From contig CAJNDD010000039.1 in the NCBI GenBank assembly GCA_905221435.1, forward strand, positions 1 through 9,114: DNA of 9,114 nucleotides. Reading direction: 5' to 3'. The notes under the pieces are model-generated. The model ran no database searches, was not told the DNA's origin, and saw nothing but the letters and a program-made list of their open reading frames with translations. Shown piece after piece: positions 1 to 6,957 of the stretch. A program made the position numbers and the translations under genes. How positions within the stretch are numbered: position 1 is the stretch's first letter; each line of letters begins with the position of its first letter. Origin of the DNA: a bacterium (GTDB lineage: Bacteria; Bacillota; Bacilli; Lactobacillales; Streptococcaceae).

Positions 1-59
1 AATTATTATTTAGATCAATTCTTAAGAAGAGACTAAACAAGACTATCTACCTCACTATG

Positions 60-95
60 AGAAAATGCTTCCTTAGCAATAAGGAGGCATTTTCT
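60..95. terminator. Long hairpin, possible bidirectional terminator
   Basis: Positions 60-75 and 80-95 form a 16-bp stem with one G-U wobble around a GCAA loop. The left arm begins AGAAAATGC and the right arm ends GCATTTTCT, so transcripts from either side would read a GC-containing stem followed by a short U-rich stretch (TTTTCT). This suits a terminator between converging or consecutive transcription units. It lies about 125 bases beyond the ftsX stop. No gene is recognisable in 1-218, so which unit it serves is unknown. Confidence 0.5.
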
Positions 96-172
96 GTGTT
101 GGTACGGGATAGAGGACTACTGCTTTTCTCAGTTGATGTCAATCAAATACAAGATCAGTAGCTTTGCAAACT

Positions 173-202
173 AAAAAGAGAAGCTCCTAAAACTTCCCTT
201 TT
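173..202 (-). terminator. Likely intrinsic terminator of prfB-ftsE-ftsX
   Basis: On the minus strand, AAAAGGGAAG (202-193) pairs with CTTCTCTTTT (183-174), a 10-bp stem with one G-U wobble and a 9-base loop, running into a T-run at 177-173. It starts 17 bases after the ftsX stop, where a terminator is expected. The stem is fairly AT-rich, so termination may be incomplete; the stronger hairpin at 60-95 could act as a backup. Confidence 0.55.
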
Positions 203-218
203 ATAAACTCCTATTTTC

Positions 219-1145
219 TTAAATCTTTAAGAATCGACGCATCGAAATTCCTGAACCGATTGAACCAATGAAAATTCCGATTACAAATAATAGAACTGTC
301 ATCAATGGGATAAACACATCTGGTGTAATCATTGACAAGTTTTGACCCACCAAGGATTTATTGACCGATTGATAAACCATATTGTAGATAAAGAATACAA
401 GGACTGAAGGAATCGCTGCACCTAGTAAGCCGATAAAAGCACCTTCCAGTAAGAATGGGCCACGAATATAGCCATTTCTAGCTCCTACAAGCCGCATGAT
501 CTGAATCTCACGACTACGTGAAATAATGGTGATACGGATGGTATTGGAAATGAGGAAGACTGCAATAAAAATCAAGAGCCCTGCAATAACCAATCCCCAA
601 ACACGAATAAAGGAAGCCAGTTCAAAAAGTCGTTGAGTATTGGCTCCACCGTCTTGAACTTCTGACACTCCTTCGATCTTCTTAGCTTCTTCCGCTACTG
701 TTTTAACATCACTCGGAGAATTGGTATCAACGATATAGGCATCATAGAGAGGGTTGGCATCCCCTTCAAAGACTTTCCAATCATCACCCATCGTTTCTGT
801 CAGTTTTTCGTACTGTTCTTCTTTACTTGAGAAGGTAACACTCTTAACAGCAGGCATCGACTTCAAAGCATCATATACCTTGTGGTAGTCATTATTAGTA
901 ACTGTCTGACCATCTTTTACAATCGTCTCACTGTTATCCGCTACATCCTTACGAATGTAAACCATGACTCGAACGTTGTTCTCGATATCGGTAGCCAGCT
1001 TCGCTGTATTAAAAATTACGGATGCAAACAGGGCAACCAGAGTCAAGGTAATCATAACCGAGCTCACTGCTGCTACTGTCATCCAGCCATTTCGTTTTAA
1101 ACTTTTTAATGATTCAAATAAATGGCGAAAAAATCTACTAATCAT
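219..1145 (-). CDS. ftsX: Cell division protein FtsX, permease-like subunit of FtsEX
   Basis: Integral membrane partner of the ATPase FtsE. In streptococci FtsEX recruits and activates the peptidoglycan hydrolase PcsB at the septum through the extracellular loops of FtsX (known of the family). The 308-aa product shows the expected topology: cytoplasmic N terminus, TM1 about residues 21-46, a large extracellular domain about 47-175, TM2 about 182-203, TM3 about 233-258, a short second loop, TM4 about 276-298, and a basic C-terminal tail. The loop after TM2 carries the family-typical SREIQIMRLVGA (residues 211-222). The frame is open to 1208, but I start at the ATG at 1145, giving MISRFFRHLF and the 308-aa length I recall for pneumococcal FtsX. 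An in-frame ATG at 1154 lies only three bases from AAGGAG (1158-1163) and would add three residues. The gene overlaps the end of ftsE by 8 bp, which suggests translational coupling. Confidence 0.95.
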   Translation of the reverse strand: MISRFFRHLFESLKSLKRNGWMTVAAVSSVMITLTLVALFASVIFNTAKLATDIENNVRVMVYIRKDVADNSETIVKDGQTVTNNDYHKVYDALKSMPAVKSVTFSSKEEQYEKLTETMGDDWKVFEGDANPLYDAYIVDTNSPSDVKTVAEEAKKIEGVSEVQDGGANTQRLFELASFIRVWGLVIAGLLIFIAVFLISNTIRITIISRSREIQIMRLVGARNGYIRGPFLLEGAFIGLLGAAIPSVLVFFIYNMVYQSVNKSLVGQNLSMITPDVFIPLMTVLLFVIGIFIGSIGSGISMRRFLKI

Positions 1146-1830
1146 CGTATCCATATTCTCCTTTAGCTTCGTCACGAACGACACGGCCATTTTCAATGGC
1201 AATGACACGGTGGCGCAAGGTATTTACAATCTGGCTATTGTGGGTCGCCATCAAGACAGTAGTACCTTGGAGATTGATGCGTTCCAACAGATTCATAATT
1301 TCCCATGAATTATCTGGGTCCAAGTTTCCTGTTGGCTCATCGGCAATCAAGACTTTGGGATTGTTCACAATCGCACGAGCAATCGCAATCCGTTGCTGCT
1401 CTCCACCTGAGAGTTCATTAGGGAAAGAGCGAACCTTGTGTTTCAAACCGACCAAGTCCAAGACTTCCATAACCCGTTTCTTAATATTGCGGCGGTTCTC
1501 TCCGATAACTTCCATTGCGTAAGCAATATTTTCATAAACAGTTTTCTTTGGCAAGAGTTTATAATCTTGGAAGACTACCCCAACACTGCGACGGAGTAGA
1601 GGGATATCTTTCTTCTTGATTTTAACCAGATTAAAGCCTGCCACTTTTAAACTACCTTTTTCGACTTTTACTTCACGATATAAAGCTCGAATAAAGGTTG
1701 ACTTCCCTGCCCCAGAAGGACCTACGATGTAGGTAAATTCTCCTGGTTCAATACTAAGAGAGACCCCACGGAGGGCAGTCGTTCCGTTATCGTATTTTTT
1801 GACAACATCTCGCATTTCAATGATTGACAT
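1138..1830 (-). CDS. ftsE: Cell division ATP-binding protein FtsE
   Basis: Cytoplasmic ABC-type ATPase of the FtsEX complex; ATP binding and hydrolysis drive conformational change in FtsX and so control the septal wall hydrolase PcsB in streptococci. The 230-aa product has all ABC motifs in order: Walker A GPSGAGKST (37-45), Q-loop Gln88, signature LSGGEQQR (140-147), Walker B VLIADE (160-165), D-loop GNLD (168-171) and switch His197. The start at 1830 gives MSIIEMRDVVKKY, the usual FtsE N terminus. It is preceded by an AAAGGA site at seven to eight bases in the 18-bp gap after prfB. The gene ends inside the first codons of ftsX. Nothing in it is unusual. Confidence 0.97.
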   Translation of the reverse strand: MSIIEMRDVVKKYDNGTTALRGVSLSIEPGEFTYIVGPSGAGKSTFIRALYREVKVEKGSLKVAGFNLVKIKKKDIPLLRRSVGVVFQDYKLLPKKTVYENIAYAMEVIGENRRNIKKRVMEVLDLVGLKHKVRSFPNELSGGEQQRIAIARAIVNNPKVLIADEPTGNLDPDNSWEIMNLLERINLQGTTVLMATHNSQIVNTLRHRVIAIENGRVVRDEAKGEYGYDD

Positions 1831-1848
1831 GTGAGTTCCTTTCTATTC

Positions 1849-2944
1849 TTAGCTGATTCGCCACTTGAGATAGGCGTCGATGAAACCATCAAGATCTCCA
1901 TCCATGACCTTATCTACCTGAGCGACTTCAAAGCTCGTACGGTGATCTTTTACCATGGTATAAGGTGTGAAGACATAAGAACGAATCTGACTTCCCCAAG
2001 TGATTTCTTTTTTCTCACCTTTGAGGGAATCGACTTCCGCAGCTTTCTTTTCTTGCTCCATTTGATAGAGCTTGGCCTGCAACATCTTCATGGCACGATC
2101 TCTATTTCCATACTGGGTACGATCGACCGTTGATTGGACGACAGTTCCCGTAGGAATGTGTGTCAAACGCACACCTGTTGAAACCTTATTGACGTTTTGT
2201 CCACCAGCACCACCTGAACGGAAGGTATCCATCTTAATATCATCCTCACGGATTTCCACTTCAATGGTATCATCCAACTCGGGCATAACTTCCACGGAGG
2301 TAAATGAGGTATGGCGGCGTTTGGCAGAGTCAAATGGAGAAATACGTACCAGACGGTGAACACCCATTTCTGACTTGAGAAGACCATAAGCATTTGGACC
2401 TTCAAAAGACAAGGTCACAGACTTGATGCCCGCTTCATCACCAGCTTGATAATCCAAGACTTCAACTTTAAAGCCTTTTGCATTTCCATAACGAGTATAC
2501 ATACGGAGCAACATATCACCCCAGTCCTGAGCCTCTGTACCTCCAGAACCTGGATGGATTTCCAAAATAGCATTATTGTGGTCATAAGGTTCTGACAAGA
2601 GAAGCGTCATCTCGTAGCTGGTCATCATCTTATCGAGTTCTGATAACTGTTCAACCAGTTCATCATGGACTGACTCGTCTTCTGCTAAAAAGTCCAATAA
2701 AATTTCAACTTCATCCTGCAACTCCTCCATCTTGCGGAAGGTGTTGTAGGTATTTTTTAATTCATTTAATTCTTGCGACGTTTTTTGGGCCGCAATATTA
2801 TCGTTCCAAAAATCAGGTTCTGTCATCTTGTTTTCCAAGATGGCAATCTCTTCCTCTAGTCCTTCGAGGTCAAAGAGACCCCCTGAAAGAAGCTAATTTT
2901 TCACGATTTGCGTCAATTTTTTGACGAATTTCTGAAATGTCCAT
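1849..2944 (-). CDS. prfB: Peptide chain release factor 2 (RF2), made by programmed +1 frameshift
   Basis: RF2 recognises UGA and UAA in the ribosomal A site and triggers release of the finished peptide. The gene is in two frames. Frame one runs from ATG 2944 (AGGAG at 2950-2954) for 24 codons, [16 protein letters not shown] through ...RGSL, to an in-frame TGA at 2872-2870. One base (2872) is skipped and reading continues from GAC at 2871 to the TAA at 1851-1849. The joined product is 364 aa, matching the usual RF2 length. Visible motifs in joined numbering are the SPF tripeptide (202-204), which selects the second and third stop-codon bases, and GGQ (247-249), which triggers hydrolysis. The N-terminal coiled-coil domain is also present. 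An annotation starting at 2838 would be a truncated artefact using an internal TTG. ftsE follows after 18 bp. Confidence 0.96.
2869..2884 (-). promoter_or_regulatory. prfB programmed +1 frameshift site
   Basis: The minus strand reads AGGGGGTCTCTTTGAC. This contains the classic elements: an internal Shine-Dalgarno-like AGGGGG three bases before the slip codon, the slippery CTT, and the UGA stop followed by C, a weak termination context. When RF2 is scarce the ribosome slips forward one base, reads GAC and makes full-length RF2, giving autoregulation as described in Escherichia coli prfB. The second base after the SD-like element differs from the commonest version (TCT instead of TAT), but spacing and slip site are intact. 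Confidence 0.95.
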
Positions 2945-2970
2945 AAATACTCCTTTATTCACATCGTTTC

Positions 2971-2999
2971 ATTATATCACATTCTCTCATTTCTTTCCA
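2971..2999 (-). promoter_or_regulatory. Extended -10 promoter for prfB-ftsE-ftsX
   Basis: The minus strand has TGATATAAT at 2979-2971, a perfect TATAAT with the upstream TG of an extended -10. A weak -35, TGGAAA (2999-2994), lies 17 bases further upstream. Transcription would start near 2963, leaving a leader of about 20 bases that contains the AGGAG of prfB. The promoter lies between the acuB terminator and prfB. No convincing promoter was seen before ftsE or ftsX. Confidence 0.75.
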
Positions 3000-3028
3000 T
3001 ATTTTGCTTGTTATTTCAAATTGTATAC

Positions 3029-3050
3029 AAAAAAGAGGGCTTTCACCCTC
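3029..3050 (-). terminator. Intrinsic terminator of acuB
   Basis: On the minus strand GAGGGT pairs with GCCCTC (last pair a T-G wobble) around a GAAA tetraloop, followed by six T's (3034-3029). It begins six bases after the acuB stop codon and separates acuB from the prfB promoter. Confidence 0.9.
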
Positions 3051-3055
3051 CATAT

Positions 3056-3712
3056 TTATAACTTTTTAGCAGAGGTTCGAGCAATTTCCTCTACTTGGAT
3101 ACCTTGCGCTTCAAATTTCTCCTTCAGAGAAGTTAAATCACTTGTCCCATCAATTTGAACCTCAATCACGACCTTGCCGTCCTTGCGTGGAATATTAACT
3201 GTGTGAGAAATATTTAGATTTTCCTCAACGATTAAGGTTACAATCTTGCCTAAAACACCAACTTCATTTTCCGTAATAAACCGAACACGAATTCCTTCCT
3301 CGCCGTAGCCAGCAATTTCTAGAAAAGCCTGGAAAACATCACGATCTGTAATCACACCATAAACCTGTTGGTTATCCACAACTGGAAGAATACCGATCTT
3401 ATTCTTCAACATGAGATAGGTCGCATCTTCTAGACTAGCATAACCTGACACTGTGATGACATCCCGAATCATGACGTCTTTGACTTTGGTCTTATTGAGA
3501 AGATAATTCATCTCATAGATAGAGAGGCTGGTTGCTTTAGATGGGCTAGCTTCCGCAATGGTTCCTTCTGTTACCAGACCAACTAATTGGTCATTTTCGA
3601 TAACAGGTAAACGGTGCAAGCCTTGTTCGCGCATCAAATCTGCTGCATGTGCTACAGTCGTATCTGGACTGATATAAACTACCTTGCGGGTCATAAAATC
3701 TTTAACTGCCAT
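3056..3712 (-). CDS. acuB: AcuB-type CBS-CBS-ACT domain protein
   Basis: Cytoplasmic 218-aa protein with two CBS domains (about residues 1-55 and 78-130) and a C-terminal ACT domain (about 140-212). CBS pairs usually bind adenine nucleotides and ACT domains usually bind amino acids, so this is a likely ligand sensor. The family is named after Bacillus subtilis AcuB, linked to acetoin use; the streptococcal role is not established, and no acetoin-catabolism gene is seen here. CBS signatures visible are DFMTRKVVYISPDTTV at the N terminus, HRLPVIENDQLVGLVT (33-48) and ILPVVDNQQVYGVITDRD (108-125). The start at 3712 has AAGGAG seven bases upstream. It has its own promoter and terminator, so it is a single-gene unit. 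A cre-like site over its -35 suggests control by CcpA. Confidence 0.85.
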   Translation of the reverse strand: MAVKDFMTRKVVYISPDTTVAHAADLMREQGLHRLPVIENDQLVGLVTEGTIAEASPSKATSLSIYEMNYLLNKTKVKDVMIRDVITVSGYASLEDATYLMLKNKIGILPVVDNQQVYGVITDRDVFQAFLEIAGYGEEGIRVRFITENEVGVLGKIVTLIVEENLNISHTVNIPRKDGKVVIEVQIDGTSDLTSLKEKFEAQGIQVEEIARTSAKKL

Positions 3713-3741
3713 GAGACTTCTCCTTCTTTATTGCTACTATA

Positions 3742-3770
3742 ATTATACACTTTCTTACAAAAACTATCAA
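3742..3770 (-). promoter_or_regulatory. Promoter of acuB
   Basis: The minus strand has TTGATA (3770-3765), a 17-base spacer and a perfect TATAAT (3747-3742). Transcription would start near 3735, about 22 bases before the acuB ATG. Confidence 0.85.
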
Positions 3771-3780
3771 ACGCTTTCAT
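3766..3780 (-). promoter_or_regulatory. Candidate cre (CcpA) site over the acuB -35 box
   Basis: The minus strand reads ATGAAAGCGTTTGAT, which fits the Gram-positive cre consensus WTGNAANCGNWWNCA at all fixed positions except the last two (AT instead of CA). It overlaps the -35 box of acuB, where a bound repressor would block RNA polymerase. Carbon catabolite control of acu genes is known in Bacillus, which adds plausibility. This is a visual match only. Confidence 0.45.
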
Positions 3781-3812
3781 CTCTTTTTCAAGATTTTGTA
3801 ACATTCAATCAC

Positions 3813-3840
3813 AAAAAAAGAGAGAAACAACCTTCTCTCT
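3813..3840 (-). terminator. Intrinsic terminator of the lic/NCS1 operon
   Basis: On the minus strand AGAGAGAA (3840-3833) pairs perfectly with TTCTCTCT (3826-3819) around a 6-base loop and runs into a T-stretch down to 3813. It begins six bases after the stop codon of the last permease gene and ends the accessory operon before the acuB promoter. Confidence 0.88.
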
Positions 3841-3845
3841 TAAAC

Positions 3846-5273
3846 TTAAATCGTGACGGAATCTCTATCCTTAATCATATAGCGTTTTAAAGAAGTTAAG
3901 CTAGCTAGCCAGTACAATAGACCACCAAAGATTGCAGTAAAACCACTACCAGTTGTGAGCAGGAACATAGGACTCTGGATATGCTTTGTTATAGGATTGT
4001 AAACAAATAGTACTGCAACTAACAAGGAAATGATTACACAAGATAATCCTACCAGATTAAAGCCATTTGTAAACTCATAGGCGTCATGTCCTTCAAGGAA
4101 ATAGGCTGAATGCAAATCAAGTTTTCGTTTTCTTAAGATAAAATAGTCAACAACGATCATTCCGATAATGGGGCCTTGAATATAGGCAGCCAGCGAGATA
4201 AAGGAACCGAAGTATTCATCCACTCCTCCCCAGATGGTAAGTAGGCTCACATAAATCATAGCAATCCAAACCATTAGTTTATAGCTTACTTTAGGCATCC
4301 CGCTTTTTACAATCATACAGTTCACGTACGATCCTGTACCCTGGGTTCCAATATTAGCAAAGGCTACTAATAGTAAACTTAAAAGAGCAAAGGCTGGTGT
4401 GCTTAGAGTTGAAAGCATGGTTGTTGGGTCACTTTCATAGACACCTGTTTTGACAAACATAGCCAAAGCCATCACCCCACCTGTCGCAGCAAAGAATGGC
4501 GCAACAACCCCATATGACAAGGCTGTAGCCCAATAGCCACTACGTTCTGATTTTGCCAAACGTGGTAAGACAAATGCTTGTGTAGACCAAGAAAAGGCTA
4601 CGGCCACATTTCCTTCCCCTGACATCATAAAACGTTCAATCGGTGTCAAATTTTCTTGGATGGCAGGTTGGACATTCATAATATCCCTAATCGGAACCGC
4701 AACAAAACAGATCCCAACGATGATTAGCCCGACAAATAACAAGGCTACCACTAGAAAGCGATTAGTGCCTTTAATCACCTCTGGGCCCCCAAGTGCAATC
4801 AGCGTTCCAAGAAGAACACAGAGTGTACCAAGAATCGGTGCCCATACTCCCTTGTCCAAACCAAGTCCAAAATTATTTGCCAAATGAATCATGGAGCTGG
4901 CAAAAAGATTGGCGGTAACAGCATACCAACCAAAATTTGCCAGACTAATCACGGTTGATAGAACGGCCACCCCTTTTCTACCTAGAACAGCTCTCAACCA
5001 GATCCACAAATCAATTCCATATTTAACAGCAAACAAAATAGGGAGACATTCAATAAAGACCCAGATAATGTTAAAGCTAAAAATATTTATCAACATTTGA
5101 TTAAAAGTCAAATACTGAGCCACATAGGCTCCTTGGGTATAACACCAAGTTGCGATGGCAAAACCACTTGTTGATAGGAAGAGGTCCCAGAAAGAATACT
5201 GACGATCCTTGTTGGTCATAGGAACGATTCCCGTTATCGTCTCCTGTTGAATAAAGTCATTCATCTTGGACAT
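3846..5273 (-). CDS. NCS1-family permease, copy 1 (operon-distal)
   Basis: A 475-aa polytopic membrane protein with about 12 hydrophobic segments, typical of the NCS1 nucleobase:cation symporter family (CodB, PucI, Mhp1, CytX). Family marks are the N-terminal VP...R.YSFWDLF (17-32) leading into TM1, the TM6 segment with Trp229 followed by PRLAKSE (237-243), and the GPIIGMIVVDYFILRKRKL stretch (367-385), the classic NCS1 GP..G...DY...R loop. Members take up cytosine, allantoin, hydantoins or thiamine precursors with Na+ or H+; the substrate here is unknown. By hand alignment it differs from copy 2 at 28 of 475 positions, including G169W, R196T, V225F and F234L (copy 1 residue first). AGGAG sits 12 bases before the ATG, inside the remnant of the small gene. 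It has no promoter of its own that I can see and ends at the operon terminator. The lic-type neighbour suggests choline or a related amino alcohol, but this is inference. Confidence 0.9.
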   Translation of the reverse strand: MSKMNDFIQQETITGIVPMTNKDRQYSFWDLFLSTSGFAIATWCYTQGAYVAQYLTFNQMLINIFSFNIIWVFIECLPILFAVKYGIDLWIWLRAVLGRKGVAVLSTVISLANFGWYAVTANLFASSMIHLANNFGLGLDKGVWAPILGTLCVLLGTLIALGGPEVIKGTNRFLVVALLFVGLIIVGICFVAVPIRDIMNVQPAIQENLTPIERFMMSGEGNVAVAFSWSTQAFVLPRLAKSERSGYWATALSYGVVAPFFAATGGVMALAMFVKTGVYESDPTTMLSTLSTPAFALLSLLLVAFANIGTQGTGSYVNCMIVKSGMPKVSYKLMVWIAMIYVSLLTIWGGVDEYFGSFISLAAYIQGPIIGMIVVDYFILRKRKLDLHSAYFLEGHDAYEFTNGFNLVGLSCVIISLLVAVLFVYNPITKHIQSPMFLLTTGSGFTAIFGGLLYWLASLTSLKRYMIKDRDSVTI

Positions 5274-5274
5274 T

Positions 5275-5399
5275 TTATCAAATATCTCCTGTCATGGCTA
5301 AAATAATCAGAACATGATTGACTAGAATCATATCAATTACTAGTGTAAAATTAACTTTCAAAAAAGAGGAAGCAAATAGATATAGATGAAGGTTTTCAT
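5275..5399 (-). pseudogene. Remnant of the 61-aa small membrane protein gene
   Basis: Reading the minus strand in frame from about 5400 to the TGA at 5280-5278 gives ...FASSFLKVNFTLVIDM... and ends ...VLIILAMTGDI. This matches the C-terminal 37 or so residues of the intact 61-aa protein at 6835-7020. The N-terminal charged half is missing. The ATG matching Met22 of the intact gene (5399-5397) is out of frame because of two extra bases near 5381. The only in-frame ATG (5331) lies inside the membrane helix. The stop has moved one codon earlier (TGA just before the ancestral TAA). It still carries the AGGAG used by permease copy 1, which may be why it persists. Confidence 0.8.
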
Positions 5400-5404
5400 T
5401 TATC

Positions 5405-6957
5405 CTTAAATCGTAACAGAGTCCCGATCCTTGATCATATAGCGTTTTAACGGAGTTAAGCTAGCTAACCAGTACAATAAACCACCAAAAATTGCAGTAA
5501 AGCCACTACCAGTTGTGATTAAAAAGACTGGACTTTGAATCTGTGCTGTTACAGGATTATAAACAAATAGTACTGCAACCAACAAGGAGATAAATACGCA
5601 AGACAAGCCAACCAAGTTAAATCCTTTGGTAAACTCGTAAGCATCGTGTCCTTCAAGGAAATAAGCTGAACGCAAATCAAGTTTTCGTTTTCTTAAGATA
5701 AAGTAGTCAACAACGATCATACCAATAATTGGTCCCTGAATATAAGCGGCTAGTGAGATGAAGGAACCGAAGTACTCTTCTACCCCTCCCCATATAGTGA
5801 GTAGACTCACGTAAACCATAGCAATCCAAACCATTAGTTTATAGCTTACTTTGGGCATCCCGCTTTTGACAATCATACAGTTCACGTACGATCCTGTACC
5901 CTGAGTTCCAATATTGGCAAAGGCTACTAATAGTAAACTTAAAAGCGCAAAGGCTGGAGTGCTTAGAGTTGATAGCATGGTTGTTGGATCACTTTCATAA
6001 ACACCTGTTTTGACAAACATGGCTAGAGCCATGACTCCACCTGTCGCAACGAAGAATGGAGCCACAACTCCGTATGATAAGGCTGTAGCCCAATAACCAC
6101 TGCGTTCTGATTTTGCCAAACGCGGTAAAACCAATGCCTGTGTAGACCAAGAGAAGGCAAAGGCTACATTTCCTTCTCCAGAAAGCATGAAGCGTTCTAA
6201 TGGCGTCAAATCTCCTTGGGTAGCCGGTTGAATGTTCATAATGTCAGTGATAGGCACGGCTACAAAGCAGATTCCAACGATAATGAGACCGACAATCAAC
6301 AAGGCGATTACCAAGAATCGATTGGTCCATTTAATCACTTCTGGACCTCCAAGTGCAATAAGCGTTCCAAGAAGAACACAGAGTGTACCAAGAATAGGCG
6401 CCCATACTCCCTTGTCTAAACCAAGACCAAAATTATTTGCCAAGTGGATCATAGAACTAGCAAAAAGATTGGCCGCAACGGCATACCAGCCAAAGTTAGC
6501 TAAACTAATAATGGTTGATAGCAAGGCTACGCCTTTTTTTCCGAGGACAGCTCTCAACCAAATCCATAAATCAATTCCATACTTAACGGCAAACAAAATT
6601 GGGAGACATTCAATAAAGACCCAGATAATGTTAAAACTAAAAATATTAATCAACATTTGATTAAAGGTCAAATATTGAGCCACATAGGCTCCTTGGGTAT
6701 AACACCAAGTTGCGATGGCAAAACCACTTGTCGACAGAAAGAGATCCCAGAAAGAATACTGACGATCCTTGTTGGTCATGGGAACAATACCCGTTATCGT
6801 CTCCTGTTGAATAAAGTCATTCATCTTAGACATTTTATTGAATACCTCCTGTCATGGCTAGGATAATCAGAATAAGGTTAATTAGAACTAAGCCAATGAC
6901 TATAATAAAATCACTTTTTAGAAATGGCTGAGCAAACACATAGTTTGGAGATTCCAT
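5405..6957 (-). repeat. Direct repeat copy 2 (permease gene plus 3' part of small gene)
   Basis: Second member of the tandem repeat of about 1.56 kb paired with 3845-5399. It contains the whole of permease copy 2 and the last 40 or so codons of the intact small gene. Because the small gene is complete only here, this is probably the ancestral unit and copy 1 the derived one. Confidence 0.88.
5406..6833 (-). CDS. NCS1-family permease, copy 2 (promoter-proximal)
   Basis: A 475-aa NCS1-family permease with the same length and motifs as copy 1 and about 94% identity to it. It begins at ATG 6833, one base after the stop of the 61-aa gene (TAA A ATG). Its AGGAGG lies inside the last codons of that gene, 11 bases before the ATG, so translation of the two is probably coupled. 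Residues that differ from copy 1 are denser in the central part (about 169-234). They include Trp169, Thr196, Phe225 and Leu234, the last two flanking the conserved TM6 Trp229, which in Mhp1 (by my alignment its Trp220) contacts substrate. It is encoded two genes after the HTH-cytidylyltransferase-kinase gene and is likely its transport partner. Cytosine or another pyrimidine is the main alternative substrate to an amino alcohol. Confidence 0.9.
   Translation of the reverse strand: MSKMNDFIQQETITGIVPMTNKDRQYSFWDLFLSTSGFAIATWCYTQGAYVAQYLTFNQMLINIFSFNIIWVFIECLPILFAVKYGIDLWIWLRAVLGKKGVALLSTIISLANFGWYAVAANLFASSMIHLANNFGLGLDKGVWAPILGTLCVLLGTLIALGGPEVIKWTNRFLVIALLIVGLIIVGICFVAVPITDIMNIQPATQGDLTPLERFMLSGEGNVAFAFSWSTQALVLPRLAKSERSGYWATALSYGVVAPFFVATGGVMALAMFVKTGVYESDPTTMLSTLSTPAFALLSLLLVAFANIGTQGTGSYVNCMIVKSGMPKVSYKLMVWIAMVYVSLLTIWGGVEEYFGSFISLAAYIQGPIIGMIVVDYFILRKRKLDLRSAYFLEGHDAYEFTKGFNLVGLSCVFISLLVAVLFVYNPVTAQIQSPVFLITTGSGFTAIFGGLLYWLASLTPLKRYMIKDRDSVTI

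Larger units (their letters stand above)
3845..5399 (-). repeat. Direct repeat copy 1 (permease gene plus broken small gene)
   Basis: This block aligns with 5405-6957 at a constant offset of 1560 bases, with no indel through the whole permease gene. A 2-base difference near 5381 changes the offset to 1558 at the far end. Homology starts at the bases just before the permease stop codons and fades near the middle of the 61-aa gene. It is a tandem gene duplication, not a mobile element: I see no terminal inverted repeats or transposase. Confidence 0.9.

Noticed and set aside
882..1522. Plus-strand open frames antisense to ftsX and ftsE (starting at 882, 964 and 1196)
   Set aside because: They mirror strongly conserved coding regions on the other strand, lack ribosome binding sites and look like no known protein.
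2163..2405. Minus-strand 80-codon frame inside prfB
   Set aside because: Out of frame with the clearly conserved RF2 coding sequence, with no start signal.
3841..3852. CiaR-type site (TTTAAG twice) near the end of permease copy 1
   Set aside because: The two TTTAAG units are directly adjacent rather than separated by five bases, and lie at a gene end next to a terminator rather than at a promoter.
5281..5400. Separate promoter for permease copy 1
   Set aside because: TATGAT-like and TTGAAA-like boxes exist but are about 23 bases apart; expression from the operon promoter is more likely.
4660..6866. Plus-strand open frames of 67-142 codons across the permease genes, similar in both copies
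   Set aside because: The similarity only reflects the duplication of the minus-strand genes; their sequences are low-complexity antisense shadows without start signals.
3845..6957. Composite mobile element formed by the 1.56-kb repeats
   Set aside because: The repeats are adjacent gene copies with no transposase, terminal inverted repeats or target duplication.
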